Shown: positions 17,225 through 26,008 of the stretch, piece after piece
How positions within the stretch are numbered: position 1 is the stretch's first letter
How the letters are laid out: each line of letters begins with the position of its first letter
DNA from: Acidobacteriota bacterium
GTDB lineage: Bacteria; Acidobacteriota; Terriglobia; Terriglobales; Acidobacteriaceae
DNA length: 41,862 nucleotides
Direction of reading: 5' to 3'
Assembly (NCBI GenBank): GCA_021779695.1
Contig: JAJYAE010000004.1
Location: 1-41,862 of the forward strand
Notes under the pieces: generated by a model
Told to the model about the DNA's origin: nothing
Databases searched by the model: none
The model's input: the letters and a program-made list of their open reading frames with translations, nothing else
Made by a program: the position numbers and the translations under genes

Positions 17225-17252
17225 TTCCCTCCCAAAACTTTAGTCTGACTCT

Positions 17253-18251
17253 TCAAGCTGAGTCTTCCGCCTCTCCAGATGGCAGAATTCCGTATTTTGC
17301 CGCCAGGAACTCCTGGAGCGCATGCGGAAGAACTCTGGCAAGCTCCTGCCATGTCAAAACCTTTAGCCGGCCACGCAGCTCCGCGCTCCTCACCGCTTTC
17401 AGGACTGCATACCAAGCCTCGCGCAAATCAGGCCTACGCGCGTCATGAAGCACACAGAAGCTCTTTCCCAAAGCATGCGCTGCTAACACATTCCTGATCA
17501 GCTGGTATCCGGCGTATGCCAAAACGGACGGCTGCGACTGCCTCTCTCGCGAGACAATTCCAGCCTGGTAGGCCCGGGCGGCCTCTTCATCGCCTTCCGC
17601 CTCCCACTCTTGTGTGAAATCTTCCGTGAACTCGGTCGCTTGACGCCGTCGCGTTTGTCGAAGCTCGAGGCGCGGCAGTTCCTCCCGCACAAATACCTCG
17701 TCGAAATCCCGGTATGCCTCCACGATGGCAGCGTCCCGAATCTGAAAATCAGATTCAGTCAGCTTGGCTTCAACAAGCAGACGATCCCAGCACATATCAA
17801 CCTCAGTCCGGTCAGCTCGACCGCCTTTTAGTGGAACCCGCGCCCGCCAGCCAAATTCAGGCACGTCAGTACTCTCTACCCCGAGCAAGTCTCCGACCGC
17901 CGGGGTTCCCGTAACTTCCGGCGTGCAAAAAATATTCATGAGCAATGCATCGGAGCTCATCGAGGAATCGAGTTCACGCCACTTTCGGCCCGGATCTTCA
18001 ACCAGCTTCGGAAGAGAGCGCCGCGCACCGGTATGAACCTTCTCAAGTCGCTTTCTCCAGTTAGGGCGTTGGAGGATTGCAGCGTAAGCCGGGCCATAAA
18101 AATTCCCATGACGCCCTGCCCTGGGATAGTAGATCAATACCGGCGGATCCCCATAGCTCTCCACGTGGGCAAAATCAAGCGCATAAGCCCGGTTTCGGGC
18201 ACCTATTTCCGCTCGCAGCATCTGCGCAAAACGACCTGAAAAATTCGACAT
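17253..18251 (-). CDS. PD-(D/E)XK nuclease-like protein (PGN_0703-type)
   Basis: About 332 residues from ATG 18249-18251 (MSNFSGRFAQML). The frame is open upstream to 18503, but that part overlaps the cytochrome gene on the other strand. The middle holds a typical restriction-endonuclease-like core: E150-x-D152, then ten residues on a hydrophobic strand ending in E161-A-K163 (LLVEAKLTE), and a helix following. This is the PD-(D/E)XK active site and resembles the PGN_0703 family of putative endonucleases. The C-terminal half has an AGYQLIRNVLAAHALGKSF stretch and a conserved-looking VLHDARRPDL. No methyltransferase or specificity subunit is adjacent, so this is not a recognisable restriction system. 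It lies at the 3' end of tRNA-Arg. Confidence 0.7.
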   Translation of the reverse strand: MSNFSGRFAQMLRAEIGARNRAYALDFAHVESYGDPPVLIYYPRAGRHGNFYGPAYAAILQRPNWRKRLEKVHTGARRSLPKLVEDPGRKWRELDSSMSSDALLMNIFCTPEVTGTPAVGDLLGVESTDVPEFGWRARVPLKGGRADRTEVDMCWDRLLVEAKLTESDFQIRDAAIVEAYRDFDEVFVREELPRLELRQTRRRQATEFTEDFTQEWEAEGDEEAARAYQAGIVSRERQSQPSVLAYAGYQLIRNVLAAHALGKSFCVLHDARRPDLREAWYAVLKAVRSAELRGRLKVLTWQELARVLPHALQEFLAAKYGILPSGEAEDSA

Positions 18252-18330
18252 CCTCGAGCTGGTCTCCCGTGGTCGCGACTCCATCTTTGGTTGGAGCCGA
18301 ATCGGCCCATCTAATGCGAAAATAGCAGCT

Positions 18331-18726
18331 GTGACTTCCCCTGTTCGATTCACATTTTCGTTCACGATGACGCTCTGCCTGGCGGGCTCGCTGGCTCTGC
18401 CGGCCCATGGCTTGTGGGGCAAGAACCAGAAATCTTCCCAGGTCGCCGGAGCGGTTCTTTTTCGGGACAAAGGCTGTGCGCATTGCCATGGCGCAGCAGG
18501 CATTGGAAGCCAGAAAGCGCCATCGCTGACGGGGCTACCTCACGACAAAAAGTGGACTCCGGCAAAACTCACCGACCAGATCCTGAACGGTGGACAAAAG
18601 ATGCCACCGTTTGCCGACTCCCTCACAGACGCGCAGATTGCGGAGATCGTGGACTACCTTCGGGCAAAGCACAAGCCCATACCGCCTGGAGGCACAGCTG
18701 CTCCACCCATGTCAGCCGCCGATTAA
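18331..18726 (+). CDS. Monoheme cytochrome c, exported
   Basis: A 131-residue class I cytochrome c. A signal peptide is seen at residues 1-27 (VRFTFSFTMTLCLAGSLALP, then AHG). The haem is bound by C49-A-H-C52-H53, and the sixth ligand is probably M91 in GGQKMPPF. The C-terminal helix IAEIVDYLRA is typical. It is likely a periplasmic electron carrier or a small subunit of a larger oxidoreductase. The start is GTG at 18331. ATG at 18367 is the alternative, but it would leave a signal peptide without a positive N-terminus. The gene diverges from the nuclease-like gene. Confidence 0.88.
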   Translation: MTSPVRFTFSFTMTLCLAGSLALPAHGLWGKNQKSSQVAGAVLFRDKGCAHCHGAAGIGSQKAPSLTGLPHDKKWTPAKLTDQILNGGQKMPPFADSLTDAQIAEIVDYLRAKHKPIPPGGTAAPPMSAAD

Positions 18727-18756
18727 GGCGAATTCGGCATGATCTGAGCCGCGCAC

Positions 18757-20142
18757 TTAAACCACAACAGGCAGGTTAGCAACTCCAGCAACACCAAAAA
18801 TCTTTCTGTAGCGGTCAATTTCGGCAGCTGGTCCCATGGCCTTGGCATAATTATCGGAAAGCTTCACCGCCGGCCGCCCGTCCACCTCGGATAGCTTGCA
18901 GACCAGACTGACAGGATCGAAGCTGTTATCCCCACGTGGACTGCAATTGCGAAAGTCGTTTGTGAGAAATGTACCCCAGCCGGCACTGAGCCGAATGCGC
19001 GGCCCGGGCGTCCACTTGGAGTCATCCAGAAAGTCCGCAGCCCGCCGAAACTCAGCCGGGAACGCTCCTCGGTGAATTGTTCCCCCAAAATAAGCGCATA
19101 GTCCCAGAATCAGGTCCACATCCAACGCATCGGAAGCAATCAGCCTCTTCTGTCTGGCATCGCAACCGTGCTCCTCAAGCCAGGCAATGTACTCATCGCC
19201 CGCTGCAAAGGGATCCTTGCTGTCGATCCGCTGGCCCGTCCATCCTGCCACCCAGTCGGGAGCGTTCCGCAGAAATTGTGTTGTTCCAAATGTATCGGGC
19301 AGCATAATGAGGAGCTCGCCCTGATAGGTCTGCTGCCAAAGCTCGAGCATGCGATACTGCGCCAGCTTCATTTCGTCTTCCGTTTCGGCAAGAGCCGCCA
19401 TCGCCATGGGAAGCTCGTGTGCATTGGTTCCAATAGCTTCCAGGTCATGCTTATACGCCAGATAAGTGTTGGAGCTGCCCGCAAAGCTTCGGCCCAACAC
19501 ATCACTCATGGCCTTCACCACATACTCCTGCCAGAGAAAACTGTGCCGCCTGCGCGTCCCGAAGTCGCTGACATTAAGTCCCGGCACGCCACGCAGCCGC
19601 TCCATCTTCTCCCACAAGCGTGTCTTGGCACGCGCATAAAGAATGTCAATCTCGAATTCACTGAGATTCTTCAAACTGGCGCGCGTCTTTAACTCGTCGA
19701 TGGCGCACAATGCATAGATTTCCCAGAGTGTCGTCTCTGTCCAGAGTCCCTCAAACTGCAACACCAGCTGGTCGCCTTCCACAGAGAGCTCAAAATCCGA
19801 GAGATGAAAGTCTCGCTCAAGCCATTCCAGAAACGCGGGCTCAAACATACCTCTGCGACCATAGAAGGTGTTCCCGGCGAGCCAGATCAGCTCCGACTTA
19901 TGGAAACGCAATCTGCGTGTTGATTCCAGCTGCTCCCTCAGCTCCTCAATCCGGATCAGACGGCCAAGGGGCACCTGAATCGACCGATTCATAATAGTGA
20001 AGGTCGCGCGCGTCCCCGGGAAGTGCTTCCAAATAAACTGGAGCATGAGGAGCTTGTAGAAATCCGTATCAAGAAGAGAGCGTGTGATGGGATCAAGCTC
20101 CCAATTGTGATCATGCGCTCGCCTGGCCAGATTAACAATCAC
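18757..20142 (-). CDS. pncB: Nicotinate phosphoribosyltransferase (PncB)
   Basis: A 461-residue enzyme that joins nicotinate to PRPP (with ATP) to form nicotinate mononucleotide in NAD salvage. The N-terminus LLDTDFYKLLMLQFIW is the family hallmark. FGTRRRHSF (194-202) and the likely phosphorylated histidine H242 in GTNAHELPMA are present, and the later SDALDVD and GWGTFLTND motifs match. It is slightly longer than E. coli PncB (400). The start is GTG with a weak GGGGGA box. The gene follows the AraR-like regulator by 37 bases, so co-transcription is likely. A TATACA box in that gap could give it a separate promoter. Confidence 0.95.
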   Translation of the reverse strand: MIVNLARRAHDHNWELDPITRSLLDTDFYKLLMLQFIWKHFPGTRATFTIMNRSIQVPLGRLIRIEELREQLESTRRLRFHKSELIWLAGNTFYGRRGMFEPAFLEWLERDFHLSDFELSVEGDQLVLQFEGLWTETTLWEIYALCAIDELKTRASLKNLSEFEIDILYARAKTRLWEKMERLRGVPGLNVSDFGTRRRHSFLWQEYVVKAMSDVLGRSFAGSSNTYLAYKHDLEAIGTNAHELPMAMAALAETEDEMKLAQYRMLELWQQTYQGELLIMLPDTFGTTQFLRNAPDWVAGWTGQRIDSKDPFAAGDEYIAWLEEHGCDARQKRLIASDALDVDLILGLCAYFGGTIHRGAFPAEFRRAADFLDDSKWTPGPRIRLSAGWGTFLTNDFRNCSPRGDNSFDPVSLVCKLSEVDGRPAVKLSDNYAKAMGPAAEIDRYRKIFGVAGVANLPVVV

Positions 20143-20179
20143 CGTTCCCCCGCTCTCTTGTATAGCAGTTCACCAGGTT

Positions 20180-21349
20180 TCATGCGCTCTTCCCTACCTC
20201 CACAAGGTGCGCGCCGCAGCTGCGTCGAACCACCAGTCGCGTCGGAACCAGGATGTCGCGAACCGGCAGCTCCGGATGCTCCAGTCTTTCCAACATCGTC
20301 GCCATCGCAACTGCTCCGATCCCCGCACAGTCCTGATGGATCGTCGTCAGCGGCACAGGCAAAAGGCTCGCATATTTCACGTCGTCCATCCCAACGATTC
20401 GAACCTCTTCCGGAATTCGAATCCCAAGCCCAAGCAGGACCTGCATCAATCGTGCAGCCGTCAGATCGTTCGCACAAACAATGCCCTCCGGCCTGGCCAC
20501 TTCCATGCGCTCACGAATAAACTCTTTATCCTGGGGATTGCCTCGCCATACGGAATCGTGTCCGGAGTCAACGCCGAAAGTGCGCAGTGCTTCGTAAAAT
20601 CCCGTAATCCGGGCATCAACCGTGTTCGCCGCGTTCTGTTCCCCCAGAAATGCCAACTTCCTTACCCCGAGAGAAAGTAGATGGGACGCAGCCACATAAC
20701 CCGCGCTCCGATTATCGATACCCACCAGATCATGAGCAGACCGATTGGGAAACGGTGTGTAACAGCGGTCAAGAAGCACCACCGGGATCTGCGCCCGATC
20801 AAGCGCGCGTGCGATGCGGCGATTCACCGTCTCCTTGTCTCCGGTCAGCTCGAGTGGCGCAAAGAAGACACCGGCAACTTTTTGCGCAATGAACGACTGG
20901 ACCAGCTGCTCGGCTTCACGCGCCGTATCCCGGATGGAGCTCGACGCATTGCCCCACAACAGTGCGTCTGGCCGGGCAAAGGGCGATCGCATCATCCCGT
21001 GGCAGATTGGCTCAAAGATCTCAGTTAATCCGAGCTCCGGGATCAGCAAGCCAAAGGTCCTGCCCACGGACTGCTGCGGTCTCTGCACGTGGGTTCCTGC
21101 TCCCGGCCTCCGCGTCACCAGCCCCATTCGCTGCAGGTCCAGGACTGCTTTGGCAATGGTGATGCGCGAAGCACCGAACATTCGCCCAAGCTCCGCCTCA
21201 CTCGGCAGTCGATCCCCAGGCTTTAATTGACCTGACTGGATATTTGCCAACAGATGCTCGAAAACGCGCCGATGTTTTGCCACTCGGCGTTCTGGATCCG
21301 CCACCGGGGGCGGCATCAGTCTGTCAGAAGTGTTGCGAGGCTTTGCCAT
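20180..21349 (-). CDS. AraR-type transcriptional repressor (GntR head, LacI-type body)
   Basis: A 389-residue regulator. Residues about 25-92 form a GntR-type winged helix (RVFEHLLANIQSGQLKPGD, RLPSEAELGRMFGASRITI, GLVTRRPGAGTHV). Residues about 97-380 are a LacI/GalR-type sugar-sensing domain (TFGLLIPEL, VVLLDRCY, KLAFLGEQ, GIVCANDLTA, VRIVGMDDVKYA). This hybrid is the architecture of AraR, so a sugar or sugar phosphate is the likely inducer. AAGGGAAG precedes the ATG. It sits between the secreted FG-GAP protein and pncB. A matching operator lies upstream of the kinase gene of the same cluster at 24825-24850. Confidence 0.9.
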   Translation of the reverse strand: MAKPRNTSDRLMPPPVADPERRVAKHRRVFEHLLANIQSGQLKPGDRLPSEAELGRMFGASRITIAKAVLDLQRMGLVTRRPGAGTHVQRPQQSVGRTFGLLIPELGLTEIFEPICHGMMRSPFARPDALLWGNASSSIRDTAREAEQLVQSFIAQKVAGVFFAPLELTGDKETVNRRIARALDRAQIPVVLLDRCYTPFPNRSAHDLVGIDNRSAGYVAASHLLSLGVRKLAFLGEQNAANTVDARITGFYEALRTFGVDSGHDSVWRGNPQDKEFIRERMEVARPEGIVCANDLTAARLMQVLLGLGIRIPEEVRIVGMDDVKYASLLPVPLTTIHQDCAGIGAVAMATMLERLEHPELPVRDILVPTRLVVRRSCGAHLVEVGKSA

Positions 21350-21449
21350 CTACTTCCCTTTCGGCATCCACATTGGCGGCTCGAATGCCCTCCTCACGGA
21401 CGCGAAATGCATTCATACACATCATCGTTTTCGCAGCGGATCGACGTCT

Positions 21450-23852
21450 TCAGTGCGCATGCGAGTCATGGTGCATTGAATGCGCAATCGTGTGCTTCCC
21501 GATCTCGAAGGTCTTAACCTTTTCTACAACCATGCGGTTCGAATCTTCCCGGACATGATAGGTGCGATCGACCTGCACATCATGAAAGTGCTGGCGTTCA
21601 CCCGAAGCAGGCCACCAGATTTCAATTGCGCGTACCTCCGTGGCCTGGCCCACTCCAATATGTTGCTGCATTGGATTGCCGCCAAAACTGGATACCGAAC
21701 CAACTGCCCGATAGATGGATCGTTCCCTGCCATGCTCTTCAATCGTCAGATTGATACGGGCCCCATAGGCTGCACGATTCGTCCGAACTCCCTCAAGCTC
21801 CAGTGTGATCCAGTGATTGGGATGACCAGGATTGCGATACAGCGCGGGGTAAAATCCGTCGCCGGGATAAGCTCCTCCCAATTCCTCCATCACATCCTCA
21901 TTGCCATTCCCTTCCAGATCTGCAAATGCAATCGCATGGCCCTTTTGCAAATTTCCAAACCCGCCCGACGTCGTCACATCCTGAAAGCGATGCCCGCCTT
22001 CATTGCGAAACATCCGCTTTGGAAGAAGTGCCTTAAAGCTCGGATCTCCCAGCCCAAGATACACGTCAAGCCAACCGTCGTTGTCCAGATCGCCAAAATT
22101 GGCGCCCATCACCGCAATGGCGCGGTCCAGGCCCGCCGCATGCGGAACATCCGCAAATGTGCCGTCATGATTGTTGTGATAGAGATGCGACACCGAGGCA
22201 TGATTCGGTTTGCCGAGTTCGAAAGCGCCCACATCTTCCATCGAGGCTGTTGAGTAGCCGCCTGCAAAGATATCCAGCCATCCATCATTGTCATAGTCAA
22301 AAAACCACGTCGGGAAGGTGTAGCGAATGCCTCCAAGCCCTGCTTGCCTGGTTACGTCTGTAAACTTCCATTCTCCGGTCTCAGGATGAGAGGCGTCACT
22401 TGGCCCATCGTTGCGAAATAGAAAGCTTGGCCCGAACATCGTCGACACGTACAGATCAGGCCGGCCGTCATTGTTGTAATCACCCCACGTCACGCCTTTC
22501 ACAAAACCAAGATTCGAACCGAGCACACTCGTTGCTCTCACTCCCGCCGGCTCTGGAGCCTTGACTTCAGTAAACGTCCCGTCATGGTTATTGTGGAAGA
22601 GTTGTGAAACAAAGGCTTCTCCGGGCTTGGATTCGTGTCCCACAAAGAGGTCCAGCCATCCATCTCCATCGTAATCAGCCCAGGCTGCAGCCTGCCCGGG
22701 TCCGCTCACCATCAGGCCTGCTTCTTCCGTCACATCGTCAAATGTGCCGTCACCGTTGTTCCGCAAAAGGGACATGGGATACTCGCCGAACTTGCCCCAC
22801 CACCCCCCGCGCAACACCAGCACGTCCGGATGCCCATCGTTGTTGTAGTCGGTCAAGACCATGTTCAGCCCGCCGATTTCATCGGCCAGCCCAGCTTCTT
22901 TCGTCCGATCTGTAAAAGTCCCGTCCCCGTTGTTATGAAAGAAATGCATGGCGTCGAGTGGCCCCGAGGAGGACAGCATGATGTCCATCAGCCCGTCTCC
23001 GTCAAAGTCTTCGATAATCAGCCCGCCTGACCGCTCAAATACATCCAAGCCGGCTAACGCGGCAACATCCGGGAAATAGCCGATGTCTGCTTCAGACTGG
23101 AAAAGACGCGGATCGGCCAGCCACTCTTTCGGCACATCCTGCGGGTACCGTCCCAGCTGCATGTAGGCCAGATTCAGAAGCCAACGGTCAATCTCGCTGG
23201 ATGGGTTCAGTTTTAAGGCAAGGGTGAATTCCTTGACTGCACCCTCCGCCCCTTGCAATTTGGTATGGATCCCCGCTCCCCGCAATGGGAAATTGCACGA
23301 AAGAGCATGGTGCATTCCAACGCAATTTTCTTGCTCCCCCATCCGCAAAAAACTCAAAGCAAGCAATTCATGAATCCGAGCCTGGAGCGAGACGGGGACA
23401 TCCGGCAAATGCGGTTCCAAATCTTTCAAAAGGATTTGCAGAGTAGCCACGGCGTCGGCGCTGCGGCCTGCACGCAACTGCTCATTCGCCAACTCCATGC
23501 GCACCGTAATCTCGTCCTGCTGGGATAGATGACGTGTCAGAACCAGCTCGAGGTAAGCAATCCGTTGAAACGGCTTGTTGGGATCAGCTTTCCAGTCAAA
23601 CCCTGCGAAGATCTGCCGCAGGCGTTCACCCATTCGACGAGCGCCCTCACCATGTGGCAATGGAGTTACGTGACGTGTCGCCTTTGATGAATCAGGCAGG
23701 GCATCGCCCGCCCCACGAGCCTGTACTGCGGATCGCGGACCTGTTTGCGCCAGAGCCGGAACACTCACGCCGGCGATCGTTATCACGATCAGGCCTAGAC
23801 AGAGCTTGAAGGTCACTGCGCGAAGGTCCCCGGTCCAACTCATCCGGCTCAT
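21450..23852 (-). CDS. Secreted FG-GAP/VCBS repeat protein with UnbV/ASPIC domain (CRTAC1-like)
   Basis: An 800-residue exported protein. A signal peptide lies at about 10-36, ending ALAQ. A helical TPR-like region follows (about 75-235), with a conserved-looking SCNFPLRGAGIHT. Next comes a seven-fold repeat with calcium loops, among them DFDGDGLMD (282-290), DYNNDGHPD, DYDGDGWLD, DYNNDGRPD, DYDNDGWLD and DLDNDGWLD, as in integrin-like beta-propellers. An ASPIC/UnbV domain closes the protein (NHWITLELEGVRTNR... and EIWWPASG). The C-terminus is His-rich (HSMHHDSHAH). Such proteins are abundant in Acidobacteria and Planctomycetes and are thought to act in the envelope. The exact role is unknown. 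The start overlaps the kinase stop (ATGA), an unusual coupling of a cytosolic enzyme to an exported protein. Met4 is an alternative start. Confidence 0.88.
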   Translation of the reverse strand: MSRMSWTGDLRAVTFKLCLGLIVITIAGVSVPALAQTGPRSAVQARGAGDALPDSSKATRHVTPLPHGEGARRMGERLRQIFAGFDWKADPNKPFQRIAYLELVLTRHLSQQDEITVRMELANEQLRAGRSADAVATLQILLKDLEPHLPDVPVSLQARIHELLALSFLRMGEQENCVGMHHALSCNFPLRGAGIHTKLQGAEGAVKEFTLALKLNPSSEIDRWLLNLAYMQLGRYPQDVPKEWLADPRLFQSEADIGYFPDVAALAGLDVFERSGGLIIEDFDGDGLMDIMLSSSGPLDAMHFFHNNGDGTFTDRTKEAGLADEIGGLNMVLTDYNNDGHPDVLVLRGGWWGKFGEYPMSLLRNNGDGTFDDVTEEAGLMVSGPGQAAAWADYDGDGWLDLFVGHESKPGEAFVSQLFHNNHDGTFTEVKAPEPAGVRATSVLGSNLGFVKGVTWGDYNNDGRPDLYVSTMFGPSFLFRNDGPSDASHPETGEWKFTDVTRQAGLGGIRYTFPTWFFDYDNDGWLDIFAGGYSTASMEDVGAFELGKPNHASVSHLYHNNHDGTFADVPHAAGLDRAIAVMGANFGDLDNDGWLDVYLGLGDPSFKALLPKRMFRNEGGHRFQDVTTSGGFGNLQKGHAIAFADLEGNGNEDVMEELGGAYPGDGFYPALYRNPGHPNHWITLELEGVRTNRAAYGARINLTIEEHGRERSIYRAVGSVSSFGGNPMQQHIGVGQATEVRAIEIWWPASGERQHFHDVQVDRTYHVREDSNRMVVEKVKTFEIGKHTIAHSMHHDSHAH

Positions 23853-24775
23853 TCCTCAATCGCTTCCGTGAGAGCCCGCTTGACCCCTTCCGGCAGCGGA
23901 GGCATTGCACCTGACTGGGAGGCCACCCAACTCCCCCAGCGATTCCCTGCTTCATTCAAAGTACCCAGGCTCGCGCCGCGCAACAGATAATGCGTCATCG
24001 CCGCAGTGAACGCATCACCGGCGCCAATCGTATCCATAACGCGGATTGAAATTCCCGGATGCTCGTCCCAGAGCTCGCGCGTAACTAACAGACTGCCGTG
24101 TCCTCCACGCGTCACCGCGACCATCCTCAAGGAAGGAAACTCATCCAAAAGTCGTCGTGCTCCTGCGCGCAGGGCTCCGGAATCCGTGCTCTCATCTCCG
24201 GCCAGCCCGAGCAACGACAAAACCTCGGGCACTTCGGCATCGTTCATCTTCACAACCGTCGCCAGCTCAAGCGACTCCTGCAACACCTCGCTCGAATAGA
24301 ACGGAGTCCGCAAGTTCACATCGAAAACGCGAACGCACTCGGATGAGGTCTGAGCGGCAAGAGTCTGTATGGTTTGTCTTGACTCTGCGCTTCGCTGCGC
24401 AAGGGACCCAAAGCAGATGGCGTCAGCGCGCGCAGCCAATTGCACCCATTCGTCCGAAAGCTCAAGAGAGTCCCAGGCTGCGGGCTGGTGAATGACGTAC
24501 TGCGGCTGACCATCCTTGAGCTCAACCGACACCCGGCCTGTCTCGTGAACCGGATCCACCTGCAAGTACTCTGTATCCGCAGGCAGAGGATCCAAAAGGC
24601 TGACCGCTCGACGGCCCAGTTCATCGCGGCCGATACGGCTCAAGATGGCAGCATGGTTTCCCAGGCGTCCCGCCATCACAGAAAAGTTGGCGGGAGCGCC
24701 CCCGAGGCGTGCGCCCTCAGGCAACATGTCCCAAAGCAACTCCCCAATCCCCAGAATCAAACGTGGCTCGTGCAA
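23849..24775 (-). CDS. PfkB-family sugar kinase (fructokinase-like)
   Basis: A 308-residue cytosolic kinase. The N-terminal part reads GIGELLWDMLP with GGAPANF (25-31) for sugar binding. The C-terminal signature DTIGAGDAF (248-256) contains the catalytic base D254 and the anion hole. The WDMLP and GGAPANF pattern is closest to fructokinases, but 2-keto-3-deoxygluconate or other ketose kinases are possible. The start is TTG at 24773-24775, with only a weak GGGGTG box. The stop overlaps the next gene by ATGA. The leader 50-75 bases upstream holds an AraR-like operator, so this gene is probably the regulated head of the unit kinase, FG-GAP protein, repressor, pncB. Confidence 0.9.
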   Translation of the reverse strand: MHEPRLILGIGELLWDMLPEGARLGGAPANFSVMAGRLGNHAAILSRIGRDELGRRAVSLLDPLPADTEYLQVDPVHETGRVSVELKDGQPQYVIHQPAAWDSLELSDEWVQLAARADAICFGSLAQRSAESRQTIQTLAAQTSSECVRVFDVNLRTPFYSSEVLQESLELATVVKMNDAEVPEVLSLLGLAGDESTDSGALRAGARRLLDEFPSLRMVAVTRGGHGSLLVTRELWDEHPGISIRVMDTIGAGDAFTAAMTHYLLRGASLGTLNEAGNRWGSWVASQSGAMPPLPEGVKRALTEAIEE

Positions 24776-24824
24776 TGTACACCCCAGCGGCTCTCAATCA
24801 AGCGCCCATGTGTCGGGCAAATCC

Positions 24825-24850
24825 ATTTGTCATGGCAAATACGTACAAAC
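24825..24850 (-). promoter_or_regulatory. AraR-like operator upstream of the sugar kinase
   Basis: On the minus strand GTTTGTACGTATTTGC overlaps ATTTGCCATGACAAAT. The second is an inverted repeat (ATTTG and CAAAT arms 6 bases apart). The first shares ten consecutive bases (TTTGTACGTA) with the known B. subtilis AraR operator ATTTGTACGTACAAAT. A TATAGA -10-like hexamer lies just upstream at 24852-24857, so a bound repressor would cover the transcription start. The AraR-type regulator of the same cluster is the obvious candidate to bind here. Function is inferred from similarity. Confidence 0.55.
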
Positions 24851-24902
24851 GTCTATACTGATTCAGCTTTCCGCTTTCCCCGCACTGCCGTCAACCTTTA
24901 TT

Positions 24903-25706
24903 TCACTCGCTCCTGTGGAATGGCATCCCAATCCAGCGCCAGATCGAACAGTCCTCATGATTGGTCGAAGCGTATTCCCCGTCGGGCTGGTTTGCCAGGA
25001 TCTTGTAATCGGCAATGGCATCGGCCCTTGACCGTGCGACGGGTCCATGAAAAACGCGCTGCCAGCCGAGGTTCCTTTCAATCACCGCATCTTGCTCATG
25101 ATTCACGTAAAGCAAGTCAATCTGACTCGGTCGAGCGGCGAACTGGCTCCGTATATTCAATAGAAAACGACGCATCACGACGGCGCTGAAGGGATTAAAG
25201 AGGAATACGACACATGGCCCGGCGGGAAAACGAAAAGCGGTAGCGTCTCCTCGAAAGACCTTGATTGCTGTCTGAGCCTTCGCAGAAGCCCGCCAAATCG
25301 CCGCATTCCGACGCGCGATCCTCACCAAAGTCGGGTGCAGTTCAACGCCGGCGACTGCACGGAATCGAAATTGCGAGGCCAGAAGCATCGCGCGCCCCAT
25401 GCCCGCCCCAATATCCACAAACGTTGTCTCTTCCATCGATGCGAAGGGGTGGGTCCGAGTCCATCGCAGAATCAGCCTCTTCAGCACGGATGGCGCAACC
25501 CCGTAGTAAGCCGTCACATGCCGATCGTGCCTGTGTCCACTCTTCAGGTGTCTTCCCGCCACCAGGCCGCTGGTGCGCACACCATGGAGAATGTCAAAGG
25601 GATGCTGAGTGAGACCATCTGCGACGCGCAGCCCTGGCAACATCTTCCCCTGTCCTGTGCCATCTACTTGAAGAGCCGTATCCATCACCCGCCGCGTCGA
25701 TATCAT
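24903..25706 (-). CDS. SAM-dependent methyltransferase (class I, Rossmann)
   Basis: A 267-residue protein. Motif I is VDIGAGMGRAMLLA (about 97-110), followed by GVELHPTLVRIARRN and GDATAF, then a FLFNPF motif in place of the usual NPPY. The conserved-looking N-terminal segment FDILHGVRTSGLVAGRHL precedes the catalytic fold. The substrate is unknown. The first usable start is ATG at 25704-25706. Just upstream is CAGGAGG followed by the two-codon frame ATG GCA TGA in the same phase, ended by a stop. Met8 and Met22 are alternative starts. The gene precedes the sugar kinase by 127 bases on the same strand. Confidence 0.8.
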   Translation of the reverse strand: MISTRRVMDTALQVDGTGQGKMLPGLRVADGLTQHPFDILHGVRTSGLVAGRHLKSGHRHDRHVTAYYGVAPSVLKRLILRWTRTHPFASMEETTFVDIGAGMGRAMLLASQFRFRAVAGVELHPTLVRIARRNAAIWRASAKAQTAIKVFRGDATAFRFPAGPCVVFLFNPFSAVVMRRFLLNIRSQFAARPSQIDLLYVNHEQDAVIERNLGWQRVFHGPVARSRADAIADYKILANQPDGEYASTNHEDCSIWRWIGMPFHRSE

Positions 25707-26008
25707 GCATCATGCCATGGATGCCTCCTGTCGCGCATCTCTGGATTCAGCGGAAATGACCCGAAGCGTTCACCCCTGAAAACTCTGGTTCAACCATTTG
25801 CGGCGAGTAATCGTTCAGGCTAGTTGGCGTTCTTGGCAAATCCTCTCAAGGCGTCTCAGTCCCGCAACAAACGTTCTGGCCCAGCTGGTTGAATAATCCA
25901 ACCAGCCGGGCCAGGGGGATGCAAACGCACCTAGACTCTACTGAATGACACTGAAGTGGGCATCGCCAGCCTCAGGAAGTCACGCCCAGAACGACCTTCG
26001 AAGAAGGC
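25707..26008. other. Intergenic region with a strong hairpin
   Basis: No gene is supported here. The main element is the hairpin at 25876-25914. The remainder shows no repeats or RNA that I can recognise. Confidence 0.5.
25876..25914 (-). terminator. Likely terminator of the coiled-coil gene
   Basis: CTGGCCC and GCTGGTTG pair with CAACCAGC and GGGCCAG around a 7-base loop, with one internal mismatch, giving a 15-base stem. Read on the minus strand it lies about 95 bases after the stop at 26009 and is followed by a modest T-rich stretch, so it probably ends that transcript. Confidence 0.5.
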
